A stretch of 64,000 nt of DNA from Actinacidiphila alni (GTDB taxonomy: Bacteria > Actinomycetota > Actinomycetes > Streptomycetales > Streptomycetaceae), in the NCBI RefSeq assembly GCF_900112845.1, contig NZ_FONG01000022.1, positions 62,001-126,000 on the forward strand. Direction: 5' to 3'. The notes under the pieces were generated by a model that was given only the letters and a program-made list of their open reading frames with translations, did not search any database and was not told where the DNA came from. Positions within the stretch are counted from its first letter, which is position 1. Every line of letters begins with the position of its first letter. The position numbers and the translations under genes were made by a program. Shown here piece after piece: positions 42,087 to 51,627 of this stretch.

Positions 42087-43712
42087 CTAGTGGCCGAGGA
42101 CGGCCGTGACGTACGGGGCGCGGGCCAACAACTCGACGGCGGCCCGGTCGGCGAGACCGGTGAGGGGCCCGGCGAGGACGGTGAAGGAGAGCCCGAGGGC
42201 GACCAGCGCACAGGTCGCGAGAAGCATCGCCGCGGGCGGCGACGCCGTCGTGGTGATCGGCCGCCCGCTGAGGGACGCGGCGTGGGCGTGCCCCGCGGGC
42301 AGAGGCACGGCAGAGGCCCCGTTCTCCCCCGCGGCAGCGGGCTCCTCGTCGGACTCGAGGACCGTTCCGTCCGCGCACAGATCAAGCGGGGCGGCACGCC
42401 AGAACGCCAGGTTCCAGACCTTGGCGAGGGCGTACAGCGTCAGCAGGCTGGTCAGGATGCCGCCGGCGACCAGGACGTACGCCCAGCCGGTGCCCGCGGC
42501 GACACCGGCGCGGAGCAGACCGAGCTTGCCGAGGAAGCCGGAGAGCGGGGGGATGCCCGCGAGATTCATGGCGGGCACGAAGAAGACGACGGCGAGCAGC
42601 GGGGAGATCCGGGCGAGGCCGCCGAGGCGGAGCAGATCGGTGGTGCCGCCGCGCCGTTCGACGAGGCCGGCCACCAGGAAGAGCGTGGTCTGCACGGTGA
42701 TGTGGTGGGCGACGTAGAAGACGGCGCCCGCGATGCCGCCGCGCGAGGCGAGCGCGATGCCGAAGACCATGTAGCCGATATGGCTGACCAGGGTGAAGGA
42801 CAGCAGCCGCTTCAGGTCGGTCTGCGCGACCGCGCCCAGGATGCCCACCACCATCGACAGCAGCGCGACGAGCATCAGCGGGTCGGCGAGCCGCCCGCCG
42901 GGGAAGAGCAGGGTCTGCACCCGCAGTATCGAATAGACGCCGACCTTCGTCAGCAGACCGGCGAAGACGGCGGTGACGGGCGCGGGCGCGGTCGGGTACG
43001 AGTCGGGCAGCCACGCCGCCAGCGGGAAGACGGCGGCCTTGATGCCGAAGACGGTCAGCAGGGCCAGTTGTAGCAGCAGCCGTACGCCGGACGGCAGTTC
43101 GGCCAGCCGCCCGGCGAGCAGCGCCAGATTCACGGTGCCGGCCGCCGCGTAGACCATGCCGATCGCGACGAGGAAGAGCACCGACGACAGCAGCGACACC
43201 ACCACATAGGTGGCGCCCGCGCGCATCCGGGCGGCGGTACCGCCGAGGGTCAGCAGCACATAGCTGCTGGTCAGCATGATCTCGAAGCCGACGTAGAGAT
43301 TGAACAGATCACCCGCGAGGAATGTGTCGCAGACCCCGGCGACGAGGATCAGATACGCCGGGTGGAAGACCGACAACGGCGTCGCCTCGTCGCTGTCGGC
43401 CATGCCCTGGCCGATGGAGTAGACGAGCACGCACAGGGTGACCGCCGCCGACACGACGAGCATCAGCCCGGACAACCGGTCCGCGACCAGGGTGATGCCG
43501 ACCGACGCCGGCCACGTCCCGGTGTGCATCACCTGCGGGCCGTTCCGGTCGGCCGCGACCAGCAGGGTCAGCGACGCGGCGAGCACCGCGCACAGCACGC
43601 CCGCGCTGATGAACCGCTGGGTGCGCGGCAGCCGCTGACCGATCGCCAGCTTCAGCCCGGCCGCGAGCAGCGGCAGCGCCACCGGCAGCGGCAGCAGGTC
43701 GGACGCGGTCAC
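42087..43712 (-). CDS. mrpD: Mrp-type cation/proton antiporter subunit D
   Basis: 541 residues, about 14 helices, a NuoN/NuoM-like proton channel. DLFNLYVGFEIMLTSSYVLLTLGG holds the conserved Glu, and AAVFPLAAWLPDSYPTAPAPVTAVFAGLLTKVGVYSILR holds the antiporter core with Lys. GTG at 43712 overlaps the mrpC stop as GTGA. The C terminus carries a Glu/Ala-rich loop and a final helix. It ends the A-C-D block; the next gene downstream on the strand is mrpE, 2.7 kb away. Confidence 0.92.
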   Translation of the reverse strand: MTASDLLPLPVALPLLAAGLKLAIGQRLPRTQRFISAGVLCAVLAASLTLLVAADRNGPQVMHTGTWPASVGITLVADRLSGLMLVVSAAVTLCVLVYSIGQGMADSDEATPLSVFHPAYLILVAGVCDTFLAGDLFNLYVGFEIMLTSSYVLLTLGGTAARMRAGATYVVVSLLSSVLFLVAIGMVYAAAGTVNLALLAGRLAELPSGVRLLLQLALLTVFGIKAAVFPLAAWLPDSYPTAPAPVTAVFAGLLTKVGVYSILRVQTLLFPGGRLADPLMLVALLSMVVGILGAVAQTDLKRLLSFTLVSHIGYMVFGIALASRGGIAGAVFYVAHHITVQTTLFLVAGLVERRGGTTDLLRLGGLARISPLLAVVFFVPAMNLAGIPPLSGFLGKLGLLRAGVAAGTGWAYVLVAGGILTSLLTLYALAKVWNLAFWRAAPLDLCADGTVLESDEEPAAAGENGASAVPLPAGHAHAASLSGRPITTTASPPAAMLLATCALVALGLSFTVLAGPLTGLADRAAVELLARAPYVTAVLGH

Positions 43713-44194
43713 CGGTCGGCCCCCAGTACGTGGTCCCACACCTCGTCGTCGAGGTCCTCGGTCTCCTCCGCGCGCGCCTGCCGCACCCGGTCCGCGCGCA
43801 GCACCGCCCGCAGTTCCGCCCGGGTGCCCTCGTGCTCCGCGCGCAGCGCGATCCGGATGTCCTCCACGTCGTCCTGCACGTCGTCGTCGCCCGACAACTG
43901 CCAGCCGCGGTACGCCATCGCCAGCAGGAAGGCGGTCAGCGCGAGCGTGATGACGATCGCGGTGAGCGCCATGGCCTGCGGCAGCGGGTCCGCGACGTCC
44001 TTCGGGTCGGTGCCCGGGTACAGCAGCGGCGGTTTCCCGGCCCGCCCCGCGGTCGCCAGCACCAGCAGATTCGCCCCGTTGCCGAGCAGCACCGCGCCCA
44101 GCAGGATCCGGGTCAGCGGCCGGGACAGCAGCAGCGCGGTGCCGCAGCCGAACAGCACACCGCCCACCGCGATCAGCGCGATCGTGACCTTCAC
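43709..44194 (-). CDS. mrpC: Mrp-type cation/proton antiporter subunit C
   Basis: 161 residues, NuoK-like, three helices (IALIAVGGVLFGCGTALLLS, RILLGAVLLGNGANLLVLAT, AMALTAIVITLALTAFLLAMAY) and an extended charged C-terminal tail of about 65 residues that ordinary MrpC lacks. GTG start overlaps the end of the mrpA fusion (GTGA). Confidence 0.9.
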   Translation of the reverse strand: MKVTIALIAVGGVLFGCGTALLLSRPLTRILLGAVLLGNGANLLVLATAGRAGKPPLLYPGTDPKDVADPLPQAMALTAIVITLALTAFLLAMAYRGWQLSGDDDVQDDVEDIRIALRAEHEGTRAELRAVLRADRVRQARAEETEDLDDEVWDHVLGADR

Positions 44195-47163
44195 GCGGCC
44201 TCGCCCCCTTCCGGGCCCGTACGGCCTTGCTCGCGTTCGATCTGCTGGTCGATCTTGGCGCCCAGGCCCCGCAGCACATCGAGCACGACGCCGAGGACCA
44301 GCAGATACACCCCGAAGTCGAAGAGCACGGGGCTGGCCAGATGGATCTTCCCGAACACCGGCAGGTGGGTGTGGTAGGTGCCCGCGTCCAGGACGGCGCC
44401 GCCGAACAGCAGCCCGCCCAGGCCCGTACCGACCGACACGACCATGCCCGCGCCCAGCAGGAAACCGGCGTCCAGCGGAGCCGCGGCGGCCAACTCGTAC
44501 CGGCCGCCCGCGAGATAGCGCACCACCAGCGCCAGGCCCGCGACCAGCCCGGCGGTGAAGCCGCCGCCGGGCAGATTCTCGGCGCAGAACAGCAGATAGA
44601 GGGAGAGCACCAGGATCGGGTGGAAGGTCAGCCGGGCCAGCACCTCGAAGACCACCGAGCGGCGCTCCTCCGCCAGCGTGCCGCCGGCCGCCAGCCACGT
44701 GCGTTCCGGGGCCAGCGACTCCGGCCCCGCCGCCTCGCGCGGCCCGGCCCGCCATACGGTGCCGGGTTCGTCGCCGTCCCCGGCCCGGGGGAGGGCGCCC
44801 GCGCGGCGGCGCAGGAACAGCAGGCTCGTCACCCCGACCGCGGCGACCGCCAGCACCGCGGACTCGCCCATCGTGTCCCAGGCGCGCAGGTCCACCAGGA
44901 TCGTCGCGACGACGTTCTTCACGCCGTCGTGCTCCGTCGCCTCGACCAGCGCGTCGCGGGCGTCCGCGGCCTGCCGGGCCGCCGCCGTCAGATACGTCAG
45001 CACCGCGACGAGGGCGCCGGCGGCGGCGCCCACCGCGTAGTTGACCCGGCGGCGGCGCGGGGCGGTGCGCGGGAAGCGGGACGGGAGGCGGCGCAGCACC
45101 AGCACGAACACGACGATGCTCGCCGTCTCCACGGTGAACTGGGTCAGGGCCAGGTCGGGGGCGCCCTGGAGGACGAAGAGGACGCCGGTGCCGTAGCCGG
45201 TGGTGCCCGCCAGCACCACCGCCTTCATCCGCAGGCGGGCCGTCACGCACAGCAGGGCCGCGGCCATCACCGCCAGGGCGACGGCCGCCTGGGCCGCGTC
45301 GTCCGCCAGGCGCGGGGTGCCGCCCGGGGTGTGCCAGGGGGTGTCGTGGGCCAGGGCGTACGACTCGGCGCCGGTGAACACGAGGAGGGCGGTCGTGAGG
45401 TAGACCGCCAGCGATCCGCGTTGCACCGTGCCGGTGAGCTGGAGGGCGAACCATTCCGTGCCGCGGACGGTTCGCGCGAAGGCCGCTTCAGCGGTGGGGA
45501 GGGCGGTTTTCCGGGCGAGCCGGATCAGAGGGGTGCTCGCGGCGAACAGGGCGGCGCCTGCCGCCCAGGCCGCGATCGACAGGGCGAGGGGGGTGCTCCA
45601 GCCGTGCCACAGCGCGAGGTGGTACGGGGCTTCCGTGCCCTCCTGTACGGTGCCGGCGTACCGCGCGAGCAGCGGCTCCAGCCGGCCCACGTACGGGCCG
45701 AGCACCAGCCCTGCCAGGGCCAGCGCCCCTACCGGGGCGGTTTTCTCCCACCCGCCCACCCGTGCGAATTCGTTCTTGGCTGCGGGCCTCCCCGTGGGTG
45801 GTGCCGCGCCGTCGGCGGCTGCGGCTGCGGCTGCGCCGGGCGCCTGCGGCCCGCTGCCGCCCGGCCGGACCGCCTCCGCGGCCCTCTCGCCAGGGCCGAA
45901 CGCCCCCCACCAGAATCTCAACGTGTAGGCCACCGTCAGGGCCGAGCCAGCCACCACCAGGGTCAGGGGGAGCGGGGCAAGGGCGGCGAAGGCCGCCTCC
46001 TTGGCCGCGAAGGTGAGGAAAGGGGGGAGGCCGGTCATGGAGGCGGCGGCGAGGGTGGCGAAGGCGCACAGGAGGGGGAGGGCGCGGGCCTGGCCCGACA
46101 GGCGGCGGATGTCGCGGGTGCCCGCGGCCTGGTCGACGGCGCCGACGACGAGGAAGAGGGCGGCCTTGAACAGGGCGTGGGCGAGCAACAGGGTGATCCC
46201 GGCGAGCGCCGCGTCACGCGTGCCGGTGCCGACCAGGGCGGTGAGGAAGCCGAGTTGGCTGACGGTGCCGTAGGCGAGGATCCGCTTCAGGTCGTACTCG
46301 CGCAGCGAACGCCAGCCGCCGAGCAGCATGGTGGCGATGCCCAGGCCCACGGTCAGGGCCTTGAAGGGGGCGACGGCGGCGAAGGCCGGGGCGAGCCGGG
46401 CGACCAGATAGACCCCGGCCTTCACCATGGCGGCGGCGTGCAGGTAGGCGCTGACGGGTGTGGGCGCGGCCATCGCGCCCGGCAGCCACAGGCTGAACGG
46501 CCAGATCGCCGACTTCGACAGCGCGCCCGCGAGCACCAGCACGATCCCGGTCCGTACGGCGGGACCGGCCGGGGGCGGGTGCGCGACCAGCACCGAGAGC
46601 CGGTCGGTGCCCGCGGCGTGCCCGAGCAGCAGCAGACCGACCAGCATGGCGAGACCGCCCGCCGTGGTGACGATCAGCGCCTGGAGCGCGGACCGCCGGT
46701 TGGCCTTCCGCCCCGCGCTGTGGCCGATCAGCAGGAAGGACAGGACGGTGGTCAGCTCCCAGAACACATACAGCAGCATCAGGTCGTCGGCCAGGACCAG
46801 GCCGAGCATCGCGCCCGCGAAGGCGGTGAGGGTGCCCGCGAAGCCGCCGAGGCCGGGCTCGTCGTCGCGGAAGTAGCCCGCGCAGTAGATCAGGACGAGC
46901 GCGCCGACCCCGCCCGCGAGGACGGTGAGCAGCAGGCTCAGCGCGTCGAGCCGCAGCGCGATCTCCAGGTCGAGGGCGGGCGCCCACCGCCAGGTCTGCT
47001 CGCGGACCCGGCCGCCGGCCACCGCGTTCCACTCCAGCGCCGCCCAGACGGCCGTCGCGGCGGGCGCCAGCGCGAGCACGAGGAAGGCGCGGCGGCCCCA
47101 CCACCGCGTGAACACCCCCGCGCACGCCGCCAGTACGAAATGTCCCGCGATCAGCCCCAGCAC
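44191..47163 (-). CDS. mrpA: Mrp-type antiporter subunit A fused to B
   Basis: 990 residues. The NuoL-like MrpA part has KSAIWPFSLWLPGAMAAPTPVSAYLHAAAMVKAGVYL and HALFKAALFLVVGAVDQAAGTRD with the key Lys and His. An MbhE-like middle follows (LTQFTVETASIVVFVLVLRRLP), then an MrpB domain at the end (RSVVFEVLARLTFHPILVLSLYLLFCAENLPGGGFTAGL). GTG at 47163 with AGGAAGG upstream is chosen over a longer basic frame. There is no separate mrpB gene. A Gly/Ala/Pro insertion of about 40 residues near position 450 is odd but in frame. Confidence 0.92.
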   Translation of the reverse strand: MLGLIAGHFVLAACAGVFTRWWGRRAFLVLALAPAATAVWAALEWNAVAGGRVREQTWRWAPALDLEIALRLDALSLLLTVLAGGVGALVLIYCAGYFRDDEPGLGGFAGTLTAFAGAMLGLVLADDLMLLYVFWELTTVLSFLLIGHSAGRKANRRSALQALIVTTAGGLAMLVGLLLLGHAAGTDRLSVLVAHPPPAGPAVRTGIVLVLAGALSKSAIWPFSLWLPGAMAAPTPVSAYLHAAAMVKAGVYLVARLAPAFAAVAPFKALTVGLGIATMLLGGWRSLREYDLKRILAYGTVSQLGFLTALVGTGTRDAALAGITLLLAHALFKAALFLVVGAVDQAAGTRDIRRLSGQARALPLLCAFATLAAASMTGLPPFLTFAAKEAAFAALAPLPLTLVVAGSALTVAYTLRFWWGAFGPGERAAEAVRPGGSGPQAPGAAAAAAADGAAPPTGRPAAKNEFARVGGWEKTAPVGALALAGLVLGPYVGRLEPLLARYAGTVQEGTEAPYHLALWHGWSTPLALSIAAWAAGAALFAASTPLIRLARKTALPTAEAAFARTVRGTEWFALQLTGTVQRGSLAVYLTTALLVFTGAESYALAHDTPWHTPGGTPRLADDAAQAAVALAVMAAALLCVTARLRMKAVVLAGTTGYGTGVLFVLQGAPDLALTQFTVETASIVVFVLVLRRLPSRFPRTAPRRRRVNYAVGAAAGALVAVLTYLTAAARQAADARDALVEATEHDGVKNVVATILVDLRAWDTMGESAVLAVAAVGVTSLLFLRRRAGALPRAGDGDEPGTVWRAGPREAAGPESLAPERTWLAAGGTLAEERRSVVFEVLARLTFHPILVLSLYLLFCAENLPGGGFTAGLVAGLALVVRYLAGGRYELAAAAPLDAGFLLGAGMVVSVGTGLGGLLFGGAVLDAGTYHTHLPVFGKIHLASPVLFDFGVYLLVLGVVLDVLRGLGAKIDQQIEREQGRTGPEGGEAA

Positions 47164-47245
47164 GGGCCGACCTTCCTCCGCCCGTCCGGCCCCGTCCGCC
47201 CGCCGCGCCCGCCGCCCGCCAGGACCACCCGTGCGGAGCACACGC

Positions 47246-47279
47246 CGAAGGCCCCCCGCGTTCCCGCGGAGGGCCTTCG
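47246..47279. terminator. Terminator downstream of the first tRNA-Lys
   Basis: A 15-bp stem with one mismatch (47246-47260 with 47265-47279) and loop TTCC. Nearly the same hairpin follows the second tRNA-Lys at 51519. Confidence 0.85.
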
Positions 47280-47286
47280 TGTCGCG

Positions 47287-47360
47287 TGCGCCGCCAGGGA
47301 CTCGAACCCCGGACCCGCTGATTAAGAGTCAGCTGCTCTAACCAACTGAGCTAGCGGCGC
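47287..47360 (-). tRNA. tRNA-Lys (anticodon CUU), copy 1
   Basis: A 74-base cloverleaf on the minus strand: acceptor GCGCCGC/GCGGCGC with discriminator A, anticodon loop CTCTTAA between GCTGA and TCAGC. A TATGAT -10 box lies at 47371-47376 (minus strand). Identical to the plus-strand tRNA at 51438. No CCA encoded. Confidence 0.96.
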
Positions 47361-47379
47361 TTGCGTGACCATCATACGT

Positions 47380-47415
47380 GGTCGGAGGGGGTGGTCGGGA
47401 CCACACCCTCCGACC
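47380..47415. terminator. Terminator of the subtilase gene
   Basis: GGTCGGAGGG and GTGGTC pair with GACCAC and CCCTCCGACC around one mismatch. A second ACACCCTCCGACC copy follows directly, up to 47428. It lies at the 3' end of the minus-strand protease gene and beside the tRNA promoter. Confidence 0.7.
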
Positions 47416-47437
47416 ACACCCTCCGACCGGGGTCAGG

Positions 47438-50400
47438 TCACTTCAGGCCGAACGCCCTGATGATCTCCTGGCTGACCGAGCCGCCCTTCCCGTCCGACGC
47501 GCTCGCCTTCAGCGAGACGAATCCGCCGGGCTTGCGCGGGGTCAGGATCAGCGTGTCCCAGTGGCCCTTGCCGTCCTTGACCAGCAGTGTCGGCCGCCAG
47601 GTCCTGCCGTCGTCATAGGAGACGGACAGCTTCGCGGAGGTGGCCGTCGTCACCTGGTCCAGCCATTCCTGGGTGGCCGACGCGAGGCCGATCCGGGTCA
47701 GCCGGCCGCCGGGCACATTGCCCGCCGTGTCGGTGGCCACGGCGTAGTCGAGCTGGAGCAGCCCGATGTCCTGCTGGTCGACGCCGGCCGGCAGCGGCCC
47801 GGAGACGAAATTCCACTCGGTGTGCGTACGGACCGACGTCCGCCAGTCCGCCGCGTCCCGCGCCGAGTCGAGCACCAGCCGGTACGGCAGCGTCTTCGCG
47901 GGCTGGTCCCAGATACCGCCCGCCCGGCCGACACCCTGGTCGATCAGGGTGTCGCCCTGATACGCGGCGTAGGTGGTGTTGCCGTCGTACTCGGCGGCGG
48001 GCATCGCGCCGGAGTGGCCCGCGCCGCCGTCCGTCCACGGCGTGATGTTGAACTGGATGTCGTTGTACGACGAGCGGTTCGGCCCCCAGTAGCCGATGCC
48101 GAGGCGCGGCCGGGTGATCCCGCCGAACCACGAGACCGCGTACGTACGGCCCGGCCGGAACACGTCGTTGCCGCCGCGCTCCTCCAGCAACTGGTCGCTG
48201 TAGGCCGCGTCGTAGACCGAGTGGTCCTCGTACCAGAAGCCGGCGCCGTGCTCCGGCGAGACGTATTCGGTGCGGGTGCCCGGGTAGGACTCGGTCTCCG
48301 TGAAGCCGATGCCGGGGCCCCAGGCGGGGATGTCGTAACGGAAGCCGCCGCCGTTGCGGGCGCGGTCGCCGTTGTACGTGGCGGCGACCTTGGCCAGGTC
48401 GCGCCGCGGGTCGGGGGTGTAGGCCAGCGAGCGGTCCGGGATCGTGCCGTCGTGCTGGTCCAGCAGGTCGTAGACGACCCGGGTGAACCTCCGCTGGCCG
48501 ACGGAGAGGGTGAGCCGGCCGCCCTTGGCATCCGCGATCAGCCGCGCGCCCTCGCCCTGCCGGACGGAGACCACCGTCAGCGGGGTGTCACGGTAGTCGG
48601 CGTCCGGGTCGGCGTAGGACTCCAGCAGCCGGCCGCGGCCGTCGTTGACGACGATCAGCAGCTTCGCGCCGGCGGCGGTGGCCGCCGCGGCCCGTTCGGC
48701 CGGGCTCACCGCGTCGCCGCGTTCGACCACCACGGCCTTGCCCTTGGCGTCGAGGCCCGCGTAGTCGGCGGCGCCGCCCTGCCCGGCGTAGACCGTACGC
48801 AGCGTGCTCCTGCCGTCGGTGACGGTCGAGCCGGGCTGCGCGGTGGTGTCCAGATCCCGGCCGTGCCCGGTGACGGCGACCTGCTGCTCGCCGAGCCGCC
48901 AGCGGGTGACGAAGCTGAAGCTGCCGTCGGTGACCTTCTTCGTCGGCGACGCGTACAGCGTGTCGTAGGTCAGCGGCAGCATCGCGGCGTCGCGCACCAG
49001 CTGCCCGTCGCCGAAGGTACGGGCGATGTCGACGTGCCACTGCCGCAGTTCGGTGCGCTGGTGCGGCACCGCGGCGCTGACCCGGCGGGCCTTGCTCGCG
49101 TCGAGCGTGACGGTGGTGTCCTTGGTCAGCACCGTCTCCGGGTCGATCAGCACCGCCAGGCCCTGCGAATCCGGCGCGTCACCGGGCACGTCGATCTCGG
49201 CGTACGCCATGTACGTGCCGGGCGCCAGCCGCAAGGTGCGCTCGCCGTCCACGGCGAGCTGCGTCGGGTACGGGTCGCCCTCCTGCGCGAGGACGACGGT
49301 GCCCGCGGTGGGCTTTCCGTCCCGGCCGAGCAGCCTGACCGTGTAGTCGTACAGCTCCTGTTCCTTCTCCAGCGCGAAGCCGGTGTGCGCCACGACCTTG
49401 CCGGTCGCCGCGTCGGTGGCCAGCACCTGCCCGGAGAAGGTGGTGCCCGCCGGGACACCGGCCGGGTCGAGGGTCAGCGTGACGTCGGAGCTGCCGCCCG
49501 CGGGGACGGTCACCGACGACGCCGACAGGCGGTACGCGGTGTCGGCGGTGTCGGTCGCCAGCTTCAGCGTCACCGGGTCCTTGCCGCTGTTGGTGTACGT
49601 GAGGGTGCGCGTCGTCGGCCGCGCCGCGTCGTGCGGCCAGGAGTAGACGGCCGTGTCCACGGAACCGGTCGCCTCCACCGCGGAGTCGACGGCGGCCAGC
49701 ACATCGACGCGTCCGGTGCCCTGCTCGAACGGGGCGTAGCCGTCCAGCACCTTGGAGGTGCTCATCAGCGCGTCCTTGAGCCGCCCCGCCGTCCAGTCGG
49801 GGTGCCGCTGCTTGAGGATCGCGGCGGCGCCCGCCACGTGCGGGGTGGCCATCGAGGTGCCGGACATGGTCTGGTAGCCGCCGCCGGGTGCGGCGGCGGT
49901 GATGTCCACGCCGGGCGCGGACAGGTCCGGCTTGAGGCCGTAACTGCCGGTCAGCGGGCCCATGCTGGAGAAGTCGGCGCGCTGGTCGGCGGCGTCGACG
50001 GCCGCCACGGTGAGCGCGGAGCGGGCCGAGCCGGGGGAGCCGATGGTGCCGGCGCCATAGGAGTTGCCCGCGGCGATCACGTACAGCGGGCCGCCGTCCG
50101 CGGACAGCGAGTCCACGGCCTGCGACATCGGGTCGGTGCCGTCGTCGGGTATGTCGGAGCCGAGGCTCATGCTGACCACGTCGGCGCCCTGCGCCTTGGC
50201 CCACTCCATGCCCGCGATGATCCAGGAGTCCTGGCCCTGGCCCTCGTCGGAGAGCACCTTGCCGACCAGCAGCTTCGCGCCGGGCGCGACGCCCTTCTCG
50301 TCGCCGCCGGAGGCCGCGCCGCTGCCCGCGACGGTGGACGCGGTGTGCGTGCCGTGGCCGTTGCCGTCGGCGACGGTCTGGCCGGGCACGAAGCTCTGCT

Positions 50401-51310
50401 CGCCGACGATCCGGTCCTTCAGGTCCGGGTGGGTGTCGTCGACGCCGGTGTCCAGCACGGCGACCTTCTCGCCGGTGCCGTCGTAGCCCTCGGCCCACGC
50501 CTGCGGGGCGTTGATCTGCGGCACCGAGTCCTTGAGGTCGGCGCTGACCCGGCCGTCGAGCCACAGCTTGTCGATGCCGTTGGCGGTGTCCAGGGCGCGG
50601 GCTTCTTTCGCGGTGCCGGTCTCCGCCGGCTTCGCCTCGTCGGCCGCCGGGTCGAGATCGGTCCAGAAGGCACGGGCGTGCTTCTTGTCGGCCTTCAGCG
50701 CGGCGCCGCCGATGCTCGGCAGGGTGCGTACGATGCCGGCCCCTGCGGGCGCGGCGGGCAGCGAACGGGCGGTGCGCGCGGCCTTGGTCCAGGTCGCGAT
50801 CAGCGGCAGGCCGGCGGTGTGCGCGTCGTCGTAGCCCATCGCGGCCAGCGCGGTGACGTCGAACAGCCGCCGGTCCAGCTTCCCGGCGGCCAGCAGCGAC
50901 CGGGCCTCGTCGGGCACGACGTACGTGTCGCCGCCGAATTGCTGGACGCGGACGATGCCGCGCGCGCCGGGGGCCCGGTCGACGGTGACGGTGGCGGTCG
51001 TGTCCGCCTTGCCGGCGCCGGTCTTCGCGCTGCCGGTCTTTGCGCTGCCGGTCTTTGCGGTTCCGGCGCCCGCGGGCCGGGTGAGGTGGACGACGTCACC
51101 GGTGATCAGCGTGATGTCGGTGACCGAGGCGTCGGCGGCGCCGTCGGCGGAGGCGTGGGCGGCGGAGGTGGCTGTCGGTGGCGCGGACCCCTGGGCGGTC
51201 GCCGCGGGGGTCGCCGCGGCGGCGGGGCCCGAGGGCAGCAGGAGTGCGGTACCGAGCGCGAGCACGGTGGTGCCCGCCGGTACGGTGATCCGGCGTCGAG
51301 TCGAAGTCAT
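47438..51310 (-). CDS. Large secreted S8 family serine protease (subtilase)
   Basis: 1290 residues. After a signal peptide (about 1-35) and a prodomain of some 220 residues comes the catalytic domain: Asp287 (VAVLDTGVDDTHP), His319 (GNGHGTHTAS) and Ser486 (MSGTSMATPHVAGAA). A long C-terminal part contains a fibronectin/Ig-like region and a PA-like segment (DYAGLDAKGKAVVVERGD...AGAKLLIVVND). Length and layout match large extracellular subtilases of Streptomyces. The second ATG (51310) is preferred to one six bases earlier. It is flanked on both sides by inverted tRNA-Lys genes. Confidence 0.93.
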   Translation of the reverse strand: MTSTRRRITVPAGTTVLALGTALLLPSGPAAAATPAATAQGSAPPTATSAAHASADGAADASVTDITLITGDVVHLTRPAGAGTAKTGSAKTGSAKTGAGKADTTATVTVDRAPGARGIVRVQQFGGDTYVVPDEARSLLAAGKLDRRLFDVTALAAMGYDDAHTAGLPLIATWTKAARTARSLPAAPAGAGIVRTLPSIGGAALKADKKHARAFWTDLDPAADEAKPAETGTAKEARALDTANGIDKLWLDGRVSADLKDSVPQINAPQAWAEGYDGTGEKVAVLDTGVDDTHPDLKDRIVGEQSFVPGQTVADGNGHGTHTASTVAGSGAASGGDEKGVAPGAKLLVGKVLSDEGQGQDSWIIAGMEWAKAQGADVVSMSLGSDIPDDGTDPMSQAVDSLSADGGPLYVIAAGNSYGAGTIGSPGSARSALTVAAVDAADQRADFSSMGPLTGSYGLKPDLSAPGVDITAAAPGGGYQTMSGTSMATPHVAGAAAILKQRHPDWTAGRLKDALMSTSKVLDGYAPFEQGTGRVDVLAAVDSAVEATGSVDTAVYSWPHDAARPTTRTLTYTNSGKDPVTLKLATDTADTAYRLSASSVTVPAGGSSDVTLTLDPAGVPAGTTFSGQVLATDAATGKVVAHTGFALEKEQELYDYTVRLLGRDGKPTAGTVVLAQEGDPYPTQLAVDGERTLRLAPGTYMAYAEIDVPGDAPDSQGLAVLIDPETVLTKDTTVTLDASKARRVSAAVPHQRTELRQWHVDIARTFGDGQLVRDAAMLPLTYDTLYASPTKKVTDGSFSFVTRWRLGEQQVAVTGHGRDLDTTAQPGSTVTDGRSTLRTVYAGQGGAADYAGLDAKGKAVVVERGDAVSPAERAAAATAAGAKLLIVVNDGRGRLLESYADPDADYRDTPLTVVSVRQGEGARLIADAKGGRLTLSVGQRRFTRVVYDLLDQHDGTIPDRSLAYTPDPRRDLAKVAATYNGDRARNGGGFRYDIPAWGPGIGFTETESYPGTRTEYVSPEHGAGFWYEDHSVYDAAYSDQLLEERGGNDVFRPGRTYAVSWFGGITRPRLGIGYWGPNRSSYNDIQFNITPWTDGGAGHSGAMPAAEYDGNTTYAAYQGDTLIDQGVGRAGGIWDQPAKTLPYRLVLDSARDAADWRTSVRTHTEWNFVSGPLPAGVDQQDIGLLQLDYAVATDTAGNVPGGRLTRIGLASATQEWLDQVTTATSAKLSVSYDDGRTWRPTLLVKDGKGHWDTLILTPRKPGGFVSLKASASDGKGGSVSQEIIRAFGLK

Positions 51311-51437
51311 GCACATGATCTACCGGCCGGGCCACCGCCGTCGCACCGCCCGGACCTGGCGCAATCCCGCCTGGCGGCAATCCGCCGCCGTTTTGGGCCC
51401 GCGCCCGGCCATCGGGTACGATCTGCGACGTCAGCAG

Positions 51438-51511
51438 GCGCCGCTAGCTCAGTTGGTTAGAGCAGCTGACTCTTAATCAGCGGGTCCGGGGTTCGAGTCC
51501 CTGGCGGCGCA
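51438..51511 (+). tRNA. tRNA-Lys (anticodon CUU), copy 2
   Basis: Same 74-base sequence as the minus-strand tRNA at 47287-47360, here on the plus strand. A TACGAT -10 box (51417-51422) with a TTGGGC -35-like hexamer 18 bases before. No CCA encoded. Confidence 0.96.
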
Positions 51512-51518
51512 CGCGCAC

Positions 51519-51552
51519 CGAAGGCCCTCCGCATTCCCGCGGAGGGCCTTCG
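51519..51552 (+). terminator. Terminator of tRNA-Lys copy 2
   Basis: CGAAGGCCCTCCGC (51519-51532) and its exact complement (51539-51552) with a 6-base loop, seven bases past the tRNA. It shares most of its sequence with the terminator of copy 1. Confidence 0.9.
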
Positions 51553-51627
51553 TCGTACGGACGGCTGGTAGCGCTCGTGCCGCTCGTGGCGCGGGTCGGA
51601 CAGTGCTCGCGCCGCTCCCTGCGCGGA

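Noticed and set aside
44227..47325. 1032-residue plus-strand frame opposite mrpA
   Set aside because: Gly/Gln/Arg-rich antisense shadow. Such long antisense frames are routine in GC-rich genes.
47378..51460. 1360-residue plus-strand frame opposite the subtilase
   Set aside because: Val/Arg/Gly-rich antisense shadow that even runs into tRNA sequences.
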